DNA of 7,520 nucleotides from Mycobacterium sp. (lineage in GTDB: Bacteria > Actinomycetota > Actinomycetes > Mycobacteriales > Mycobacteriaceae): assembly GCA_025965815.1 (NCBI GenBank), contig JAOPWF010000288.1:1-7520 (forward strand), written 5' to 3'. Positions 1 through 6,656 of this stretch are shown here, piece after piece (position 1 is the stretch's first letter; every line of letters begins with the position of its first letter). The notes under the pieces are model-generated. The model saw only the letters and a program-made list of their open reading frames with translations, ran no database searches and was not told the DNA's origin. Both the position numbers and the translations under genes were made by a program.

Positions 1-270
1 GAACAGGTCGGCCATCTCCCGCTCAAACCGCCCCGCCGGAAATGACAGGTAGGCCAGCGACGGAATCGACGCACTGCCCGCGGGCACCGACAGCTTCAGC
101 TCGACGCGACGCTGCGGGCGCCCCGCCAGGAACAGGTACACCACCCGCAACGCGTCGCCGTCGTCGTGGGCGGCGACCAGGGTCAGCCGCAAACCACTGG
201 CGAGCAGTTCCTCGGCGGCATCGGCGAGTTCGTCTCCGGATACGGTGCGCGACAGCAGGTTGCGGCCCAT
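1..270 (-). CDS. hycE: HycE-like large subunit, N-terminal part (NuoC-like domain), cut by window edge
   Basis: The first 90 residues of a protein running off the left edge. In hydrogenase-3/4-type complexes (HycE/HyfG) this N-terminal part is a NuoC (30 kDa) domain fused to a NuoD-like catalytic or former catalytic domain. Seen here: start MGRNLLSRTVSGDEL, an alpha/beta stretch with LRVVYLFLAGR (41-51), and the closing signature FPAGRFEREMADLF (77-90), matching the 'FERE-xxDLFG' end of NuoC-type domains. The ATG follows the hycQ stop codon with no spacing (TGAATG), and a GGAG Shine-Dalgarno lies 8 nt upstream, inside hycQ. It is the seventh gene of the operon and would sit in the cytoplasmic arm facing the NuoB-like subunit. 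The Cys motifs that would bind Ni-Fe lie beyond the window, so whether this is a true hydrogenase cannot be judged. M. tuberculosis Rv0087 is the expected ortholog. Confidence 0.9.
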   Translation of the reverse strand, partial: MGRNLLSRTVSGDELADAAEELLASGLRLTLVAAHDDGDALRVVYLFLAGRPQRRVELKLSVPAGSASIPSLAYLSFPAGRFEREMADLF

Positions 271-1737
271 TCAGGTGGCTCCGAGCTGGCCGGCGGCGGT
301 GTTGAATAACCCCGCAAGCGGGCCGGCCGTCACACCCAGGGCGCCCGACGCGACGATCCCGATGACCAGTGCGGCCGCCACGGTTCCGGGTACGGTGATC
401 GCCGGCGCATCGACGTCCGGGGTCCCGAGCAGCAGCCGGCCCGACTTGCTGACCAGCGCCGCGAACGCGACCACGATCAGCCCCAGCACCACGGCCAGAG
501 CCCAGGCCAGCCGCGCATCGGCCAGCGAGCGGGCGATCGACAGTTCGCTGGCGAACATCGCGAACGGTGGAAGCCCGAGCAACACGATCATGCCGACGGC
601 GAAGGAGGCGCCGATCAGCCGCGAGCGGCCAATGACCGCGCTGATCTGATCGATGGCGGTCGAGTCGTGTGCGGCCTGCAACTGCCCGCCGGCCAGAAAC
701 AGCACGGTTTTGCCGACGCCGTGCGCCAGCACGTGCAGCAGCAGGGCGGCGACGGCGAGCTTGGTGCCCGCCGCCGCCGCGATCGCGATCAGCCCCATGT
801 TCTCCATCGACGAGTAGGCCAGCATCCGTTTGAGATCGCCAGTGACGGTGAGCAGCAGCGCGGCGATCAGCACCGTGGCGAGTCCGACGATCAGCAGGCC
901 TGCGCGCAGGAAACCGGGACCCACGGCTGCGTCGATGACCGGTTTGATCCGGAGGATCACCGAGAACGCCACCGACAGCAGCACCCCGCTCATCAACGCC
1001 GACACCGGTGCCGGGGCCTGGCTGTGCGCGTCGGCCAGCCAGGTGTGAAACGGCACCAGGCCGACCTTGGCGCCGTACCCGATGAGCAGCAGCCCGCCCG
1101 CCAGCCGGGTGACGGCCGGATCCAGATGTGCGGCGTGGGCCAGCAGCACGTCGAGGTTCAACGCGTCAGCGCTGGCCGCGCCGGCGTGGCGCGCGGCGAA
1201 GTACAACAGCACGGTGCCCAGGAACGCGATGGCGATGCCGACCGAGCAGATCACCACGTATTTCCAGGTGGCTTCCAGCGCGGTGCGGGTGCGGCGATGC
1301 CCGACCAGGAAGGCGGTGATCACCGTGGTGGCCTCGACGGCAACCCAGATCAGCCCGATGTTGTTGGCGGACACCGCAAGAACCATCGCCGCCAGGAACG
1401 CCGGAGTCAGTGCGCCGTAGAACCGGGCGCCGCGGAGATCGGTGTGGCCGTCGGCGAGTTCGGCGTCGATGTAGCCGATGCTTGCCCAAGTGGTCAGGGT
1501 GCCGACGACGCCGATGACGATGAGCATGGTCACCGACAGCGCGTCGGCGCGCAGCAGCCCACCGAGCACCACCTGCTGGGCCGCACCGACCCGAAACCCC
1601 AGCACCGCACCGGATCCCAGCACCGCCAGCGCCGAGAGTACGGTCACGGTGGCCGTCCATCGGCGCCACCCACCGGCTAGCGCGATCGCCGACGCGGCGA
1701 GCGGCGCGAGGATCGGCAGCACAATCAGGACAGTCAT
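271..1737 (-). CDS. hycQ: HycQ, NuoL/M/N-like antiporter-type membrane subunit (HyfF-like)
   Basis: A 488-residue polytopic membrane protein, the length I recall for M. tuberculosis HycQ (Rv0086). It belongs to the proton-conducting membrane transporter family (NuoM/MrpA-like, HyfF subgroup). Visible landmarks: WVAVEATTVITAFLVG (131-146) with the membrane Glu at 135; WKYVVICSVGIAIAF (158-172), typical of HyfF; GYGAKVGLVPFHTWLADAH (220-238) with the channel Lys at 224; DLKRMLAYSSMENMGL (301-316) with Lys 303; and HVLAHGVGKTVLFLAGG (335-351) with His 339 and Lys 343. These Glu/Lys/His positions form the hydrophilic axis used for ion translocation in complex I relatives. The ATG shares one base with the hycP stop (TGATG), and AGGA lies about 12 nt upstream. 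It is probably translated by coupling to hycP. No frameshift or missing block was seen. Confidence 0.93.
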   Translation of the reverse strand: MTVLIVLPILAPLAASAIALAGGWRRWTATVTVLSALAVLGSGAVLGFRVGAAQQVVLGGLLRADALSVTMLIVIGVVGTLTTWASIGYIDAELADGHTDLRGARFYGALTPAFLAAMVLAVSANNIGLIWVAVEATTVITAFLVGHRRTRTALEATWKYVVICSVGIAIAFLGTVLLYFAARHAGAASADALNLDVLLAHAAHLDPAVTRLAGGLLLIGYGAKVGLVPFHTWLADAHSQAPAPVSALMSGVLLSVAFSVILRIKPVIDAAVGPGFLRAGLLIVGLATVLIAALLLTVTGDLKRMLAYSSMENMGLIAIAAAAGTKLAVAALLLHVLAHGVGKTVLFLAGGQLQAAHDSTAIDQISAVIGRSRLIGASFAVGMIVLLGLPPFAMFASELSIARSLADARLAWALAVVLGLIVVAFAALVSKSGRLLLGTPDVDAPAITVPGTVAAALVIGIVASGALGVTAGPLAGLFNTAAGQLGAT

Positions 1738-2399
1738 CAGTCGCGCAATTCCTGCAGCCGGTCCAGGTCGGCCCCGCCGAACATCCGGCGCAGCCGGCCG
1801 GTGAGAACGCCGATGACGATCAGCGCGAACAGCACGTCCAGCGATGCGCCAAGCTCAACGATCAGCGGCACCCCGGCGGTCAACAGAAACGCGGTCGCCG
1901 CGATCCCGTTGTCCAGCATGAGGAATCCCGCAGCTTGTGAGATGGCGTGGCGGCGGGTCACCATCACGAACAGGGCAATCAAAATCACCGCGAACGCCGC
2001 CGGCGCCGCGCTGGTGGCCGGGCCCGGGTCCAGGTCCACCAGCGGGCGGGTGACCGCGAACGCGACAATCGTGAGGCCCGCGGCGATCAGCAGCGACGCG
2101 GTGGTGTTCACCAGCGGCGTCGCCTCGCGCTGCTCGCGTGCCTCGGCACCGACCGCGCGGGCCAGCAGCCACGGCAGGATCACCGCCCGCAGCGCAAACA
2201 CCGCCAGCCCGATCGCGACGAGTGCCCAATCATGGTCATGCACACCGCGCATCAACGGGATCGAGGCAAGCGCGACACCCTGGACCGCGAGCAGCCGCAC
2301 GATCCAGCGCAGGTCTCGCCGCCACACGATGAGCACCGCGGCGAGCACCAACCCGCCCGCGGCGAGGTCAAGCACGCTGGCGTAGTCGACGGCGGTCAT
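1737..2399 (-). CDS. hycP: HycP, HyfE/NuoK-like small membrane subunit
   Basis: A 220-residue membrane protein, the recalled size of M. tuberculosis HycP (Rv0085) and close to HyfE of E. coli hydrogenase-4. It has about six to seven hydrophobic segments. The C-terminal half carries the family signature [18 protein letters not shown] (147-164) followed by [17 protein letters not shown] (176-192). Position 163 is Asp where many relatives have Glu (LENG). Glu 182 is the in-membrane acidic residue of the NuoK-like part. The reading frame is open upstream to 2585, but that extension is Arg/Ser-rich and lies within hycD. The ATG at 2399 gives the family length and sits 4 nt after the hycD stop, with a GGTGGGG ribosome-binding site about 10 nt upstream. 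The protein should lie in the membrane arm, next to HycD and the antiporter-like subunits. Confidence 0.9.
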   Translation of the reverse strand: MTAVDYASVLDLAAGGLVLAAVLIVWRRDLRWIVRLLAVQGVALASIPLMRGVHDHDWALVAIGLAVFALRAVILPWLLARAVGAEAREQREATPLVNTTASLLIAAGLTIVAFAVTRPLVDLDPGPATSAAPAAFAVILIALFVMVTRRHAISQAAGFLMLDNGIAATAFLLTAGVPLIVELGASLDVLFALIVIGVLTGRLRRMFGGADLDRLQELRD

Positions 2400-2403
2400 G
2401 GCT

Positions 2404-3363
2404 TCACGCCCCACCGGTGAAGAAGTTGGCCGACGTGACCGCCAGCAGCGCGAGCAGGAACGAGCCGGCGAGCAGTTCGGGTACCCGGAACAGGCGCAGC
2501 TTGGCGATGAATACCTCCGCGCCGGCCAGCGCGACCGCCAGGATCGCAACCTTGGCGGTGATCGCCGCGACACCGATGGCGACATCGATCAGGCCGGGCT
2601 GGCTACCGGCAATCCCCCAGGGCAGGAACAGGTTCGCCAGCAGCGCCAGCAGCACGGTGAGCCGCATACTGCTGGCCCATTCGACCAGAGCGAGTCGGGG
2701 TCCGGAGTATTCGAGCACCATCGCCTCGTGCACCATGGTCAGCTCGAGGTGGGTGGCGGGATTGTCCACCGGCAGCCGCCCGGTCTCGGCGATGATCACC
2801 ATCACCAGCGCGACGAACGCGAGCACACCGGCCAGCGACACCACCTGGCTGCGATGGGCGATGGTGTGCGCGACGATGGCGCCCAAATTCGACGAACCCG
2901 CCGGGATGGACAGCGCGAAAACGGCCAGCAGGATGGTGGGTTCGACCAGGGCGGCGATGGTGATCTCGCGGCTGGCGCCCATGCCGCCGAACGAGGTGCC
3001 GGTGTCGATGCCGGCCAACACCAACGCGACGGTGCCCAAAAACAGCAGCCCCACCACCGCGAACAGATCGGCCACCGGGTCCAGCGGCGAGCCGGTCGCC
3101 ACCAGCGGCGCTATCGCGGCGATCAGCAGCGTGGTCCCGGCCAGGATTGCCGGCGCGGCTGCGAATACCACGGTGGTTCCGTCCGGGGTGATCTGCTGCT
3201 TGCGCAGCTGCTTGCGCAGGTCACGCCACGGCTGCAGCAGGCCCCCGCCATAGCGTCCCTCTGATCGGGCCCTGACCTGACGCATCGCGCCCACAATGAG
3301 CGGCGCACCGACGGCGACCGCGCCGAGCTGCGCGGCCCCGGCGACGTGGGACATGACGTTCAT
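2404..3363 (-). CDS. hycD: HycD, NuoH/HyfC-like membrane subunit
   Basis: A 319-residue polytopic membrane protein of the respiratory complex I subunit 1 / HyfC-HycD family. It anchors the NuoB/HycE arm to the membrane and forms the entry to the E-channel. Diagnostic blocks: [20 protein letters not shown] (36-55), the cytoplasmic loop after helix 1; [20 protein letters not shown] (126-145); and a third block at 192-221 starting [16 protein letters not shown] and ending [10 protein letters not shown], the highly conserved acidic loop in hydrogenase-type NuoH proteins. The ATG at 3363 overlaps the upstream stop as ATGA and has GGTGGTGG just upstream. A second ATG at 3354 would give 316 residues, the length I recall for Rv0084. 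I prefer 3363 because of the coupling overlap and ribosome-binding-site spacing. The open frame to 3459 lies inside the upstream gene and is not used. Confidence 0.92.
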   Translation of the reverse strand: MNVMSHVAGAAQLGAVAVGAPLIVGAMRQVRARSEGRYGGGLLQPWRDLRKQLRKQQITPDGTTVVFAAAPAILAGTTLLIAAIAPLVATGSPLDPVADLFAVVGLLFLGTVALVLAGIDTGTSFGGMGASREITIAALVEPTILLAVFALSIPAGSSNLGAIVAHTIAHRSQVVSLAGVLAFVALVMVIIAETGRLPVDNPATHLELTMVHEAMVLEYSGPRLALVEWASSMRLTVLLALLANLFLPWGIAGSQPGLIDVAIGVAAITAKVAILAVALAGAEVFIAKLRLFRVPELLAGSFLLALLAVTSANFFTGGA

Positions 3364-5336
3364 CGCGCCACCACCAAGACAATCAACACCCCGAGCGCGC
3401 CGTAGCCGAGGTAGAGGTGCACGCTGCCGGTGTGTGCGCGGCGAATCATCTGCGCGCACCCGGCGACGGCGCGCAGCACCGGGGTGTAGAGCCGGTCTTC
3501 GATAGCGTCGGTCAGTCGGGCACGGTAGGCGATCTTCTCGACGTGATAGTCGGATTCGGCGACGTGGGTCACCTCGATGTCGGTGTCGGGTCGCAGTACG
3601 TCGTCGAAGACGCGCTGCAGCGGTTGGGCGAACGAGGTTGCCGTGTACTGCATCCGCGGCGTGAGTTCATCGGCCCCGCACGCCCACAGCGGCGATGTCA
3701 CCGGCTCCGGACGCCGGCCCGCCCGCCACCGCGCCGGTCCCACCGCGATCAGCACCGCGGCGACGAGCGCGGCCGCGATCAGACCCGGGGCCATCGATCC
3801 ATCGATGCCTGGTAGGTGCAAGATGACGCCGAGCCCGGCGACGTCTGTATCACGGGATGCGGGAAGGACTTTGAGAACGTGCCGCAGGGTCGGGGCGGCA
3901 ACGACGGGGGCGACGGCCAGTACCACACAGCCGACCGCGGCGATGGCCATCCCGGTGATCATGGCGCCTGGTGCCTCGCGCGCCTTTTCCGCGGCGGTTG
4001 AGCGTGCACGCGCGAGGAATCCGATGCCGAACGCCTTCACCATCGCGGCCACACCCAGTCCGGTGGTCAGCGCCACCGCCCCGACCGCCAGCGGGGTCGC
4101 CAGCGCGACCACGGTGTGGTGATCGGGCCTGGCGTGGATGAGCGACTGCACCAACAGCCATTCACTGACGAACCCGGCGCCCAGCGGCAATCCGGATGCC
4201 CCGAGCGCGGCGATGCCGAAAAGGATGGTGGTGGCCGGCATTCGGCGCGCCAGCCCGCCGAGTCGATCCAGGTCACGCAGACCGGTCGCGGCCAGCACCG
4301 AACCCGCGCCCAAGAATCCGAGGCTCTTGAAGGCGGCGTGGGCGATCAGGTGCAACAGTGCCGCGGCCATCGCCACCGCGGCGGCCGCGGTTTCGCCGGA
4401 GGTTGACAGTAGCGTCGCCGCACCCAGCGCCAGCGCGATCAGTCCCATGTTCTCCGTCGTCGAATAGGCAAGCAGCCGTTTGAGATCGGTGGCCACCGTC
4501 GCCTGCAGCACGCCGTACACCGCCGAGATGCCGCCCACCACCAGCAGGGTCACCCCCCACCAGCGCGGGCCCGGCCCGAGCAGTTGCAGATCGATGCGGA
4601 TGATGCCGTATACACCGAGGTTGACCATCGCGGCGCTCATCAACGCCGACACCGGGCTGGGTGCCTCCGGATGTGCGCGCGGCAGCCAGGCGTGCAGCGG
4701 CACCAGGCCGGCCTTGGACCCGAATCCGGCTAGCGTGAGCACGAATACCGCGGTGCGCACCCCATCAGACGGCGCACCGATACCGCTGAACGTGTCCGAA
4801 CCGCCCGAGGCCGCCAGCACCATCAGTCCCAGCAGGATCGCGGCGAAGCCCAGCTGGGTCATCACCGCGTAGAAGATCGCCGCGGCACGAACTGCGGGGC
4901 GCCGGTGCTCGGTCAGCACCAGCACCAGCGATGCGATCGCCATCAGCTCCCACGCCAGCAAGAACGTGGTCACCGACCCGGCTGCGGGAACTAGTAGCAT
5001 CGCCGCCACGAACAGCGGCAGCACCACCAGCGGGACGGCGCCCCAGTGCTCGCGGCGCGCGTAGCCGATCGAGTAGACACCCACCGCGACCGCGACCGCG
5101 CCCGTCAGCGCGATGAACAACCCACCCAGCGGCTCGATGTTCAGCTGCACGCCGATCAGCGGCAGCAACCACCCGATCCGTATCGCCGGCAGCGAACCGA
5201 ACACCCCGCTGAGCCCGACCCCGACCCCCGCGGCGCCGATCCCGACTGTCGCGATCCCGCTGACCAGCGGCCCGATAGGATTGCGGCGCACCGCGATCGG
5301 CTCACCGGTGGGCGCGACGGGCAGGGTTGCGGTCAC
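3360..5336 (-). CDS. HycC/HyfB-like NuoL/M antiporter-type membrane subunit (Rv0083-like)
   Basis: A 658-residue polytopic protein related to HycC/HyfB and NuoL/M. Landmarks: AWELMAIASLVLVL (128-141) with the ion-channel Glu at 130; GSKAGLVPLHAWLPRAHPEA (206-225) with Lys 208; DLKRLLAYSTTENMGL (284-299) with Lys 286; HLIAHAAFKSLGFLGAG (329-345) with His 333 and Lys 337; SEWLLVQSL (391-399). The C-terminal third (about 540-640) is more hydrophilic, holds WACGADELTPRMQYTATSFA (551-570), and ends in a last hydrophobic helix, as in HyfB-type proteins. I place the start at GTG 5336, which overlaps the preceding stop as GTGA. An open frame continues to 5489 inside the upstream gene with an Arg-rich non-family sequence. 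The M. tuberculosis ortholog is, from memory, about 640 residues, so an internal start such as GTG 5291 is also possible. With HycQ it gives the complex two putative ion-pumping modules. Confidence 0.92.
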   Translation of the reverse strand: MTATLPVAPTGEPIAVRRNPIGPLVSGIATVGIGAAGVGVGLSGVFGSLPAIRIGWLLPLIGVQLNIEPLGGLFIALTGAVAVAVGVYSIGYARREHWGAVPLVVLPLFVAAMLLVPAAGSVTTFLLAWELMAIASLVLVLTEHRRPAVRAAAIFYAVMTQLGFAAILLGLMVLAASGGSDTFSGIGAPSDGVRTAVFVLTLAGFGSKAGLVPLHAWLPRAHPEAPSPVSALMSAAMVNLGVYGIIRIDLQLLGPGPRWWGVTLLVVGGISAVYGVLQATVATDLKRLLAYSTTENMGLIALALGAATLLSTSGETAAAAVAMAAALLHLIAHAAFKSLGFLGAGSVLAATGLRDLDRLGGLARRMPATTILFGIAALGASGLPLGAGFVSEWLLVQSLIHARPDHHTVVALATPLAVGAVALTTGLGVAAMVKAFGIGFLARARSTAAEKAREAPGAMITGMAIAAVGCVVLAVAPVVAAPTLRHVLKVLPASRDTDVAGLGVILHLPGIDGSMAPGLIAAALVAAVLIAVGPARWRAGRRPEPVTSPLWACGADELTPRMQYTATSFAQPLQRVFDDVLRPDTDIEVTHVAESDYHVEKIAYRARLTDAIEDRLYTPVLRAVAGCAQMIRRAHTGSVHLYLGYGALGVLIVLVVAR

Positions 5337-5812
5337 CGGCCGGTCACCGACCGCAGCGCGGCGACAATCTGATCGGGGGTCGGCGGGCAACCGGGCACCT
5401 CGACATCGACCGGAACTACCTCGCCGACGGCGCCGAGAACCCCGTAGCCATCGGCGAAGACACCACGGTTGAGCGCGCAGTCGCCACACGCGATCACCAC
5501 CCGCGGTTTCGGTGTGGCCTCAACGGTGTTACGCAGCGGCTGCGCCATGTTGTGGGTCACCACCCCGGTCACCAGCAGTGCGTCGGCATGCCGCGGCGAG
5601 GCCACCAGCCGGGCGCCGAACCGCTCAGCGTCGTACACCGGGCCGAACGCGCCGGAGATCTCGATCTCGCAGCCGTTACACGAACCCGCATCGACGTGAC
5701 GAACCTGCAGCGATCCCCGCACCCCAGCCGGGGCAGCCACCCCCGACGGCGGCCGCTCGTTCGCCGGTTCGGCGACGCGACCGACCCGCCAAATCCTGCC
5801 GATCCAACCCAT
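5333..5812 (-). CDS. NuoB/HycG-like [4Fe-4S] small subunit (Rv0082-like)
   Basis: A 159-residue soluble Fe-S protein of the NADH dehydrogenase 20 kDa / NiFe hydrogenase small-subunit family. It carries the proximal (N2-type) cluster that passes electrons to or from HycE. Visible ligands: HVDAGSCNGCEIEISGAFGP (39-58) with C45 and C48; VVIACGDCALNRGVF (105-119) with C109 and C112; VPGCPPTP (139-146) with C142. The CNGCEIEI and GCPP elements are typical of the group 4 hydrogenase/Ech/Hyf branch. There are five Cys where four are needed, so C109 or C112 is probably the third ligand. The ATG at 5812 gives the recalled length of Rv0082. The frame remains open to 5881, but that part lies in the upstream gene and is Arg-rich. 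It starts 10 nt after the regulator gene, with a weak GGGG motif as ribosome-binding site, and overlaps the next gene by 4 nt. Confidence 0.92.
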   Translation of the reverse strand: MGWIGRIWRVGRVAEPANERPPSGVAAPAGVRGSLQVRHVDAGSCNGCEIEISGAFGPVYDAERFGARLVASPRHADALLVTGVVTHNMAQPLRNTVEATPKPRVVIACGDCALNRGVFADGYGVLGAVGEVVPVDVEVPGCPPTPDQIVAALRSVTGR

Positions 5813-5822
5813 ACCCCGGCGC

Positions 5823-6167
5823 CTACGACCGACCCCGCGGCCCGCCGGCCCGCAAATCCTCGAGCATCGCGACCTGGTCACTAAGCATCCCGGTCAACAC
5901 CTTGCGGGCCACCGCCAACAACTCGGCAACCGCCGGGGATGCCATCGAATAACTCACCGCGTTGCCGTCCCTGCGGCCCACCACCACGCCGGCCCGCCGC
6001 AGCACCGCCAGCTGCTGGGACAGGTTCGACGACTCCAGCCCCACCTCCGGCAACAACTCACCCACCGTGCGGTCCCGTTCGGTCAGCAGCTCCAGAATCC
6101 TGATACGCGCCGGATGGCCCAACGTCTTGAAGAACTCAGCCTTCAACTGGTACAGCGGCTCCGACAC
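5823..6167 (-). CDS. ArsR-family transcriptional repressor (Rv0081-like)
   Basis: A winged-helix regulator heading the operon, 114 residues from GTG 6167. Core features: EFFKTLGHPARIRILELL (11-28), helices 1-2 of ArsR proteins; VGELLPEVGLESSNLSQQLA (35-54) and VLRRAGVVVGRRDGNAVSYS (55-74), the recognition helix and beta wing; and a C-terminal dimerisation helix, AELLAVARKVLTGML (81-95). There are no cysteines and no ELCVCD motif, so it is not a classical thiol metal sensor. GTG 6167 gives the recalled Rv0081 length, with GAGGGG upstream but only 2 nt away. ATG 6209 would add 14 residues (MSSIDQVTEPLRGV) without a clear ribosome-binding site and could only be used as a leaderless start. In M. 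tuberculosis this protein is known as a hypoxia-associated regulator that controls its own operon. The same role is inferred here from position. Confidence 0.9.
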   Translation of the reverse strand: MSEPLYQLKAEFFKTLGHPARIRILELLTERDRTVGELLPEVGLESSNLSQQLAVLRRAGVVVGRRDGNAVSYSMASPAVAELLAVARKVLTGMLSDQVAMLEDLRAGGPRGRS

Positions 6168-6192
6168 AACCCCTCGCAACGGCTCGGTGACC

Positions 6193-6211
6193 TGATCAAT
6201 TGAAGACATTA
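6193..6211 (-). promoter_or_regulatory. Candidate -10 element and palindromic operator of the arsR-hyc operon
   Basis: On the minus strand TAATGT (6211-6206) fits the mycobacterial -10 pattern TANNNT. It would start transcription near 6199, leaving a leader of about 30 nt before GTG 6167. No good -35 hexamer lies 17-18 nt upstream. Just downstream is an 8-bp perfect palindrome, TCAATTGA (6196-6203), overlapping a second one, TGATCA (6193-6198). This is a suitable place for an autoregulatory ArsR-type dimer to bind. If ATG 6209 is the real start, these bases are coding instead. The evidence is pattern only. Confidence 0.25.
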
Positions 6212-6233
6212 ACAGATAGCTACTTCACACAGT

Positions 6234-6344
6234 CCTCGATTGCAACTCGCCGGATACGAGGTGTACCGGTTCGGTGGTTGGGAGTTCGTGGACCGTCCGG
6301 CTGCGGCAACCATGCTCGGTGACTTCTTCAACGAACTGCTTTAG
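6234..6344 (+). pseudogene. C-terminal tail of a lost plus-strand gene
   Basis: One plus frame reads RLQLAGYEVYRFGGWEF (6237-6287), then VDRPAAATMLGDFFNELL and TAG (6342-6344). This looks like a genuine protein end. The 'LxxxGYEVYRFGG' strand-turn followed by a short helix resembles the last segment of small endonuclease-like proteins (DUF559/Vsr-type, in which a final strand carries 'G-x-x-V-x-R-F'). That family suggestion is from memory of the motif. Upstream the frame gives only QIATSHSP and a TAA at 6210, with no start codon or N-terminal domain, so the rest of the gene is missing. Codon third positions are G/C-rich as in native genes. The fragment ends 3 nt from another gene tail on the opposite strand and begins within the likely promoter of the hyc operon. 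Confidence 0.5.
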
Positions 6345-6347
6345 CGA

Positions 6348-6525
6348 CTACTCGATCCCGCTGACCGCCGCAGCGAACCGGTCGACCGCTGCACGTTGCA
6401 TCGTCGGCGTCAAGCGGTGCCATCGCCTCTTGCAGTTCGCGCAGCTCGTCCCGGCCGGGCCACGCGTTTCCGGCAGTTACCCAAGCTGCCAGCGTGCTGA
6501 GAGCGCGGCCGCCGAGGAGATCGAT
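6348..6525 (-). pseudogene. Frameshifted C-terminal remnant of a minus-strand gene
   Basis: The minus frame ending upstream of a shift reads IDLLGGRALSTLAAWV (from 6525), then TAGNAWPGRDELRELQEAMA and PL. It then becomes unlikely (DADDATCSGR...). If one A of the AA pair at 6412-6413 (T on the minus strand) is removed, the reading continues as TPTMQRAAVDRFAAAVSGIE (20 residues) to TAG at 6350-6348. The joined C-terminus is an orderly amphipathic helix, and its stop lies 3 nt from the stop of the convergent tail at 6344, a spacing common between real convergent genes. No start codon or N-terminal domain can be assigned, and I do not recognise the family. The right-hand boundary is approximate. 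A chance reading is possible, since high-GC DNA is often open in several frames. Confidence 0.35.
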
Positions 6526-6527
6526 CG

Positions 6528-6635
6528 GTGGACCCCGACGCCGAGCAGGAGGTCCAACCGCCCGACAACCCAACCGCGGCACCAGTCGGCCAGTCATCCC
6601 GTCCGGAGTGGCGGGCCGAATCCATGAAGGATTGA
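6528..6635 (+). CDS. Possible 35-residue small ORF
   Basis: GTG 6528 is preceded by GAGGAG, 9 nt upstream, and opens a 35-codon frame ending in TGA at 6633-6635. The peptide is hydrophilic, rich in Asp, Glu and Pro (starts MDPDAEQEVQPPDN, ends PEWRAESMKD), with mostly G/C third positions. It ends 21 nt before the start of the Mrr-like fragment and is in the same frame, so it might be a short leader gene or a detached N-terminal extension of that protein. I recognise no family. The evidence is limited to the ribosome-binding site and composition, and it could be chance. Confidence 0.22.
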   Translation: MDPDAEQEVQPPDNPTAAPVGQSSRPEWRAESMKD

Positions 6636-6656
6636 AACCTGGGACAATGTGCGAAC

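Noticed and set aside
667..1680. Plus-strand 337-codon open frame opposite hycQ, and similar long plus-strand frames opposite the other hyc genes
   Set aside because: They lie antisense to well-recognised membrane proteins, have Arg/Gln/Gly- or Ser/Thr/Ala-rich low-information composition and no domain, and arise from strong G/C bias at third codon positions.
5813..5881. Longer N-terminus for the NuoB-like protein
   Set aside because: The extension overlaps the regulator gene in another frame, is Arg/Gly-rich, and the internal ATG at 5812 gives the family length.
6226..6240. GAGGACTGTG on the minus strand as a DosR-type half site
   Set aside because: Only part of one half matches and there is no second half at palindromic spacing. 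M. tuberculosis regulation of this operon suggested looking, but the sequence does not support a box.
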